DNA of 7,916 nucleotides, from NCBI GenBank assembly GCA_945956945.1, contig CAMFJO010000023.1:1-7916 (forward strand). The letters run 5' to 3'. Position 1 is the first letter of the stretch, and every line of letters starts with the position of its first letter. The notes under the pieces were generated by a model. It was not told the DNA's origin, ran no database searches, and saw only the letters and a program-made list of their open reading frames with translations. Below, piece by piece: positions 6,169 to 7,916 of this stretch. Source of the stretch: an uncultured Legionellales bacterium (GTDB taxonomy: Bacteria; Pseudomonadota; Gammaproteobacteria; UBA1113). Position numbers and translations under genes: made by a program.

Positions 6169-7545
6169 TTATAATTTTTTGCCTCTTAAACGGTTCCATA
6201 AATATTGAATCGTCCCAGATACATTACTTAATACCACAAACTGTCTAAACCCCAATGGATTTAGGACTGCAAATAAAAACAAACGGAAAACATCCATCTT
6301 CCGGCGATAAATGTTAGAGGTGAGCAAATTTAATAGCATACTTGCTATCATCAGAAAAACAAAATAACCCCACGAAATTCCTAGACATAACAATACAAAA
6401 TACCCATCTACGACACCCCCAAAATACTCAACTATCGCAAGCATATAGGCAATGAACTCTACTACTGGCCCAAGAATTTCAACCCATACATAAAATGGAA
6501 ATGAGAAAAGCCCTACCATACCATAGCGATAAAACAAACTAAACCGCCTGTGCTTAAAGAAGCTATAGAGCAAACCACGTTGCCAGGCATTTCGTTGACG
6601 CCACAAGGCTTTAAATCGACTGGGAACCTCTGTCCAGGCAATAGCACTAGGGTTATAACAAATTTTATAGCGCCGATGATGATCGCGCATATACATGTGT
6701 AATTTTAGAGTGATTTCCGCATCGTGAGAAAAATTACCGCGATCATAACCTCCAGCAGCGATGACAGCACGAGTATCGAGCATCATGAAAGCACCTGGAT
6801 AGCATAAAGCACCGCCAAACAAATTCCAACCAGAACGGCCAAATATAAAGGATGATAGATATTCATTACATTGAAACACAGTCAAACTTTGAGTAGAGAC
6901 ACGAGGCTCTCGCACAAATTGACCTAAAGAAAGCTCATTACCATTTAACACATAAACGGCACCACTTACCAACACACAGCCGGGAGTGGACAGATAGGTA
7001 AATAACAGGCGGGAAATAGCTTTTGGTTTTAGAACAGTATCCGCATCTACAGTCATATAGATAGGTGTCCTACAAATATTAAGACCAGCATTGACGGCAT
7101 CGGCAACATGGCCATTTTCTTTATCAATGACTGTGATATTAGGATAGTCAGTCGATGTCAAATATCGCCTTACCGAGGCTGTTTCAATATGAGATTTTAA
7201 CATCATCGGTATTTCATAAAGATTAAAAGTTTCAATCAAGAGTTTTAAAGTATTGTCTGTTGGGCCATCACAAGAAATAATAATCTGAACATTCTTATAA
7301 TCACTCTTTAAGACACTGTATACCGCATTTAAAATTCGATGTTCTTCATTATAAGCCGGAATAATAACGGAAACCGGCAAGATCTGTTCTGCTCCCACGA
7401 GATCGGCAACATTGCCATAGGCTGTTTCTTCAAATCTTCTAATCACTATAGGAAAGGAAGCGCATAATAATATCGTGTACCCAATTGCCATTATCAAAAA
7501 ATAAAGAATGATCCCATAATTGATATACATCAGCACATTTGTCAT
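6169..7545 (-). CDS. Membrane-bound processive-type family 2 glycosyltransferase
   Basis: A 458-residue inner-membrane glycosyltransferase with the layout of PgaC/IcaA/NodC-like synthases (COG1215 type). One N-terminal membrane segment (about 8-35) precedes a cytoplasmic GT-A domain. That domain begins with VSVIIPAYNEE (58-68) and continues with D93 in SCDGPTDNT, NGHVADAVNAG (144-154), the DxD motif D167-A-D169, and the likely catalytic base D275 in SHDAE. Several hydrophobic segments follow (about 342-375, 380-408 and 418-440). The product-gating QxxRW motif appears as QRNAW (317-321) inside RQRNAWQRG, so the usual arginine is alanine. The start ATG at 7545 overlaps the HEAT-gene stop as ATGA and has AAAGGA 8 bases upstream. 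With a UDP-HexNAc dehydrogenase as the next gene, it plausibly builds or extends a uronic-acid-containing surface polysaccharide. No separate export or modification genes are visible inside the window. Donor sugar, linkage and processivity are inferred. Confidence 0.87.
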   Translation of the reverse strand: MTNVLMYINYGIILYFLIMAIGYTILLCASFPIVIRRFEETAYGNVADLVGAEQILPVSVIIPAYNEEHRILNAVYSVLKSDYKNVQIIISCDGPTDNTLKLLIETFNLYEIPMMLKSHIETASVRRYLTSTDYPNITVIDKENGHVADAVNAGLNICRTPIYMTVDADTVLKPKAISRLLFTYLSTPGCVLVSGAVYVLNGNELSLGQFVREPRVSTQSLTVFQCNEYLSSFIFGRSGWNLFGGALCYPGAFMMLDTRAVIAAGGYDRGNFSHDAEITLKLHMYMRDHHRRYKICYNPSAIAWTEVPSRFKALWRQRNAWQRGLLYSFFKHRRFSLFYRYGMVGLFSFPFYVWVEILGPVVEFIAYMLAIVEYFGGVVDGYFVLLCLGISWGYFVFLMIASMLLNLLTSNIYRRKMDVFRLFLFAVLNPLGFRQFVVLSNVSGTIQYLWNRLRGKKL

Positions 7546-7916
7546 GACTTAAATCCTTTCTGCCTATAAACATGTCGAAATAGAACCTCTTTAGCCACCT
7601 CAGCCGCCAGCGTATTCTGTTTAGAAGATTGTTGTTTTAATATAGCAGCACCTCTTTCCCCAAAACGAAGTAAGGCTTCGGCACTGCGTAGACGAACCCA
7701 CCATTCTGTATCGGACAAGGCTTGGGTTAAACTATCAAGGCTTTCTTCATCCAAGAGTTTTCCCAAGGCATGTGCTGCTTTAGCCCGAAACATCCAGTCC
7801 TCATCTTGCATAAAAGTCCTAAGTCGCGCAATATCTTTCGCTTTAATTAAATAATTTAATGCGGCTACGCGTAAGTCTAAAAATTCACTGCCCAAGTCTT
7901 CGTCCAGGTGCGTTAT
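7542..7916 (-). CDS. HEAT-repeat protein, C-terminal part (runs off the window)
   Basis: The last 124 codons of a gene whose frame stays open to the right edge; its start is outside. A TTG at 7895 could be taken for a start, but the frame upstream of it is uninterrupted (ITHLDED...), so it is almost certainly internal. At least three HEAT-type helical repeats are visible, numbering from the window edge: about 15-37 (LRVAALNYL), 40-67 (WMFRAKAAHALGKL) and 71-95 (WWVRLRSAEALLRFG). They show the D-x-W-x-VR-x-x-A-x-x-AL pattern. There is no visible membrane segment in this part, though one may exist upstream. HEAT repeats are protein-protein scaffolds. The 4-base ATGA overlap with the glycosyltransferase gene argues for stoichiometric co-production, so a regulatory or scaffold partner of that enzyme is likely (inference). 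Confidence 0.85.
   Translation of the reverse strand: MTHLDEDLGSEFLDLRVAALNYLIKAKDIARLRTFMQDEDWMFRAKAAHALGKLLDEESLDSLTQALSDTEWWVRLRSAEALLRFGERGAAILKQQSSKQNTLAAEVAKEVLFRHVYRQKGFKS
7554..7559 (-). promoter_or_regulatory. Shine-Dalgarno of the glycosyltransferase inside the HEAT gene
   Basis: AAAGGA on the minus strand lies 8 bases before the ATG at 7545, within the last codons of the HEAT-repeat gene. Together with the ATGA overlap it indicates termination-reinitiation coupling. Confidence 0.7.

Noticed and set aside
1..7916. CRISPR arrays, tRNA or rRNA genes, transposases, phage genes
   Set aside because: No regularly spaced direct repeats, cloverleaf patterns, rRNA-like segments or transposase/integrase motifs were seen on either strand.

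Overview
The window reads as chromosomal DNA from a moderately AT-rich Gram-negative bacterium. The evidence is an OmpA-type outer-membrane lipoprotein with a clear lipobox, a TviB/WbpO-type nucleotide-sugar dehydrogenase, sigma70-type promoters and a palindromic intergenic repeat. A gammaproteobacterium is most likely. A Legionellales-type host is only a weak guess from the overall feel of the proteins; the sequence has no rRNA or other marker that would settle it.

All six protein-coding genes lie on the minus strand, so transcription runs from high to low coordinates. From the right edge: (1) the end of a HEAT-repeat protein, cut by the window edge; (2) a membrane-bound processive-type family 2 glycosyltransferase, overlapping it by 4 bases (ATGA); (3) a TviB/WbpO-like UDP-HexNAc 6-dehydrogenase, 10 bases downstream. 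These three are one translationally linked unit and look like a surface-polysaccharide module: a precursor-oxidising enzyme, a polymerising or adding membrane enzyme, and a helical-repeat partner. (4) A 741-codon gene of unrecognised family follows, with its own near-consensus sigma70 promoter, a perfect Shine-Dalgarno and an operator-like palindrome just upstream of the -35. It encodes a predicted bitopic envelope protein. No terminator separates it from the dehydrogenase, so it may also be read from the polysaccharide operon. Its 3' region has three strong stem-loops, the last a textbook intrinsic terminator, with a possible internal promoter that could give a short 3'-UTR-derived RNA.

(5) and (6) form a second operon, probably driven by an extended -10 promoter: an OmpA-family glycine-zipper lipoprotein overlapping by 11 bases a beta-CASP metallo-beta-lactamase of the CPSF73/TTHA0252 RNA-nuclease type with all catalytic residues intact. 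The left edge (1-92) is a large imperfect inverted repeat with a perfect inner hairpin, a REP/MITE-like palindromic element.

The parts most likely to be new are the 741-residue envelope protein with its unusual 77-residue basic leader and its regulatory surroundings, and the HEAT/GT2/HexNAc-dehydrogenase cassette, whose GT2 has a variant QxxRW motif (QRNAW). No CRISPR array, tRNA, rRNA, transposase or prophage gene was seen.
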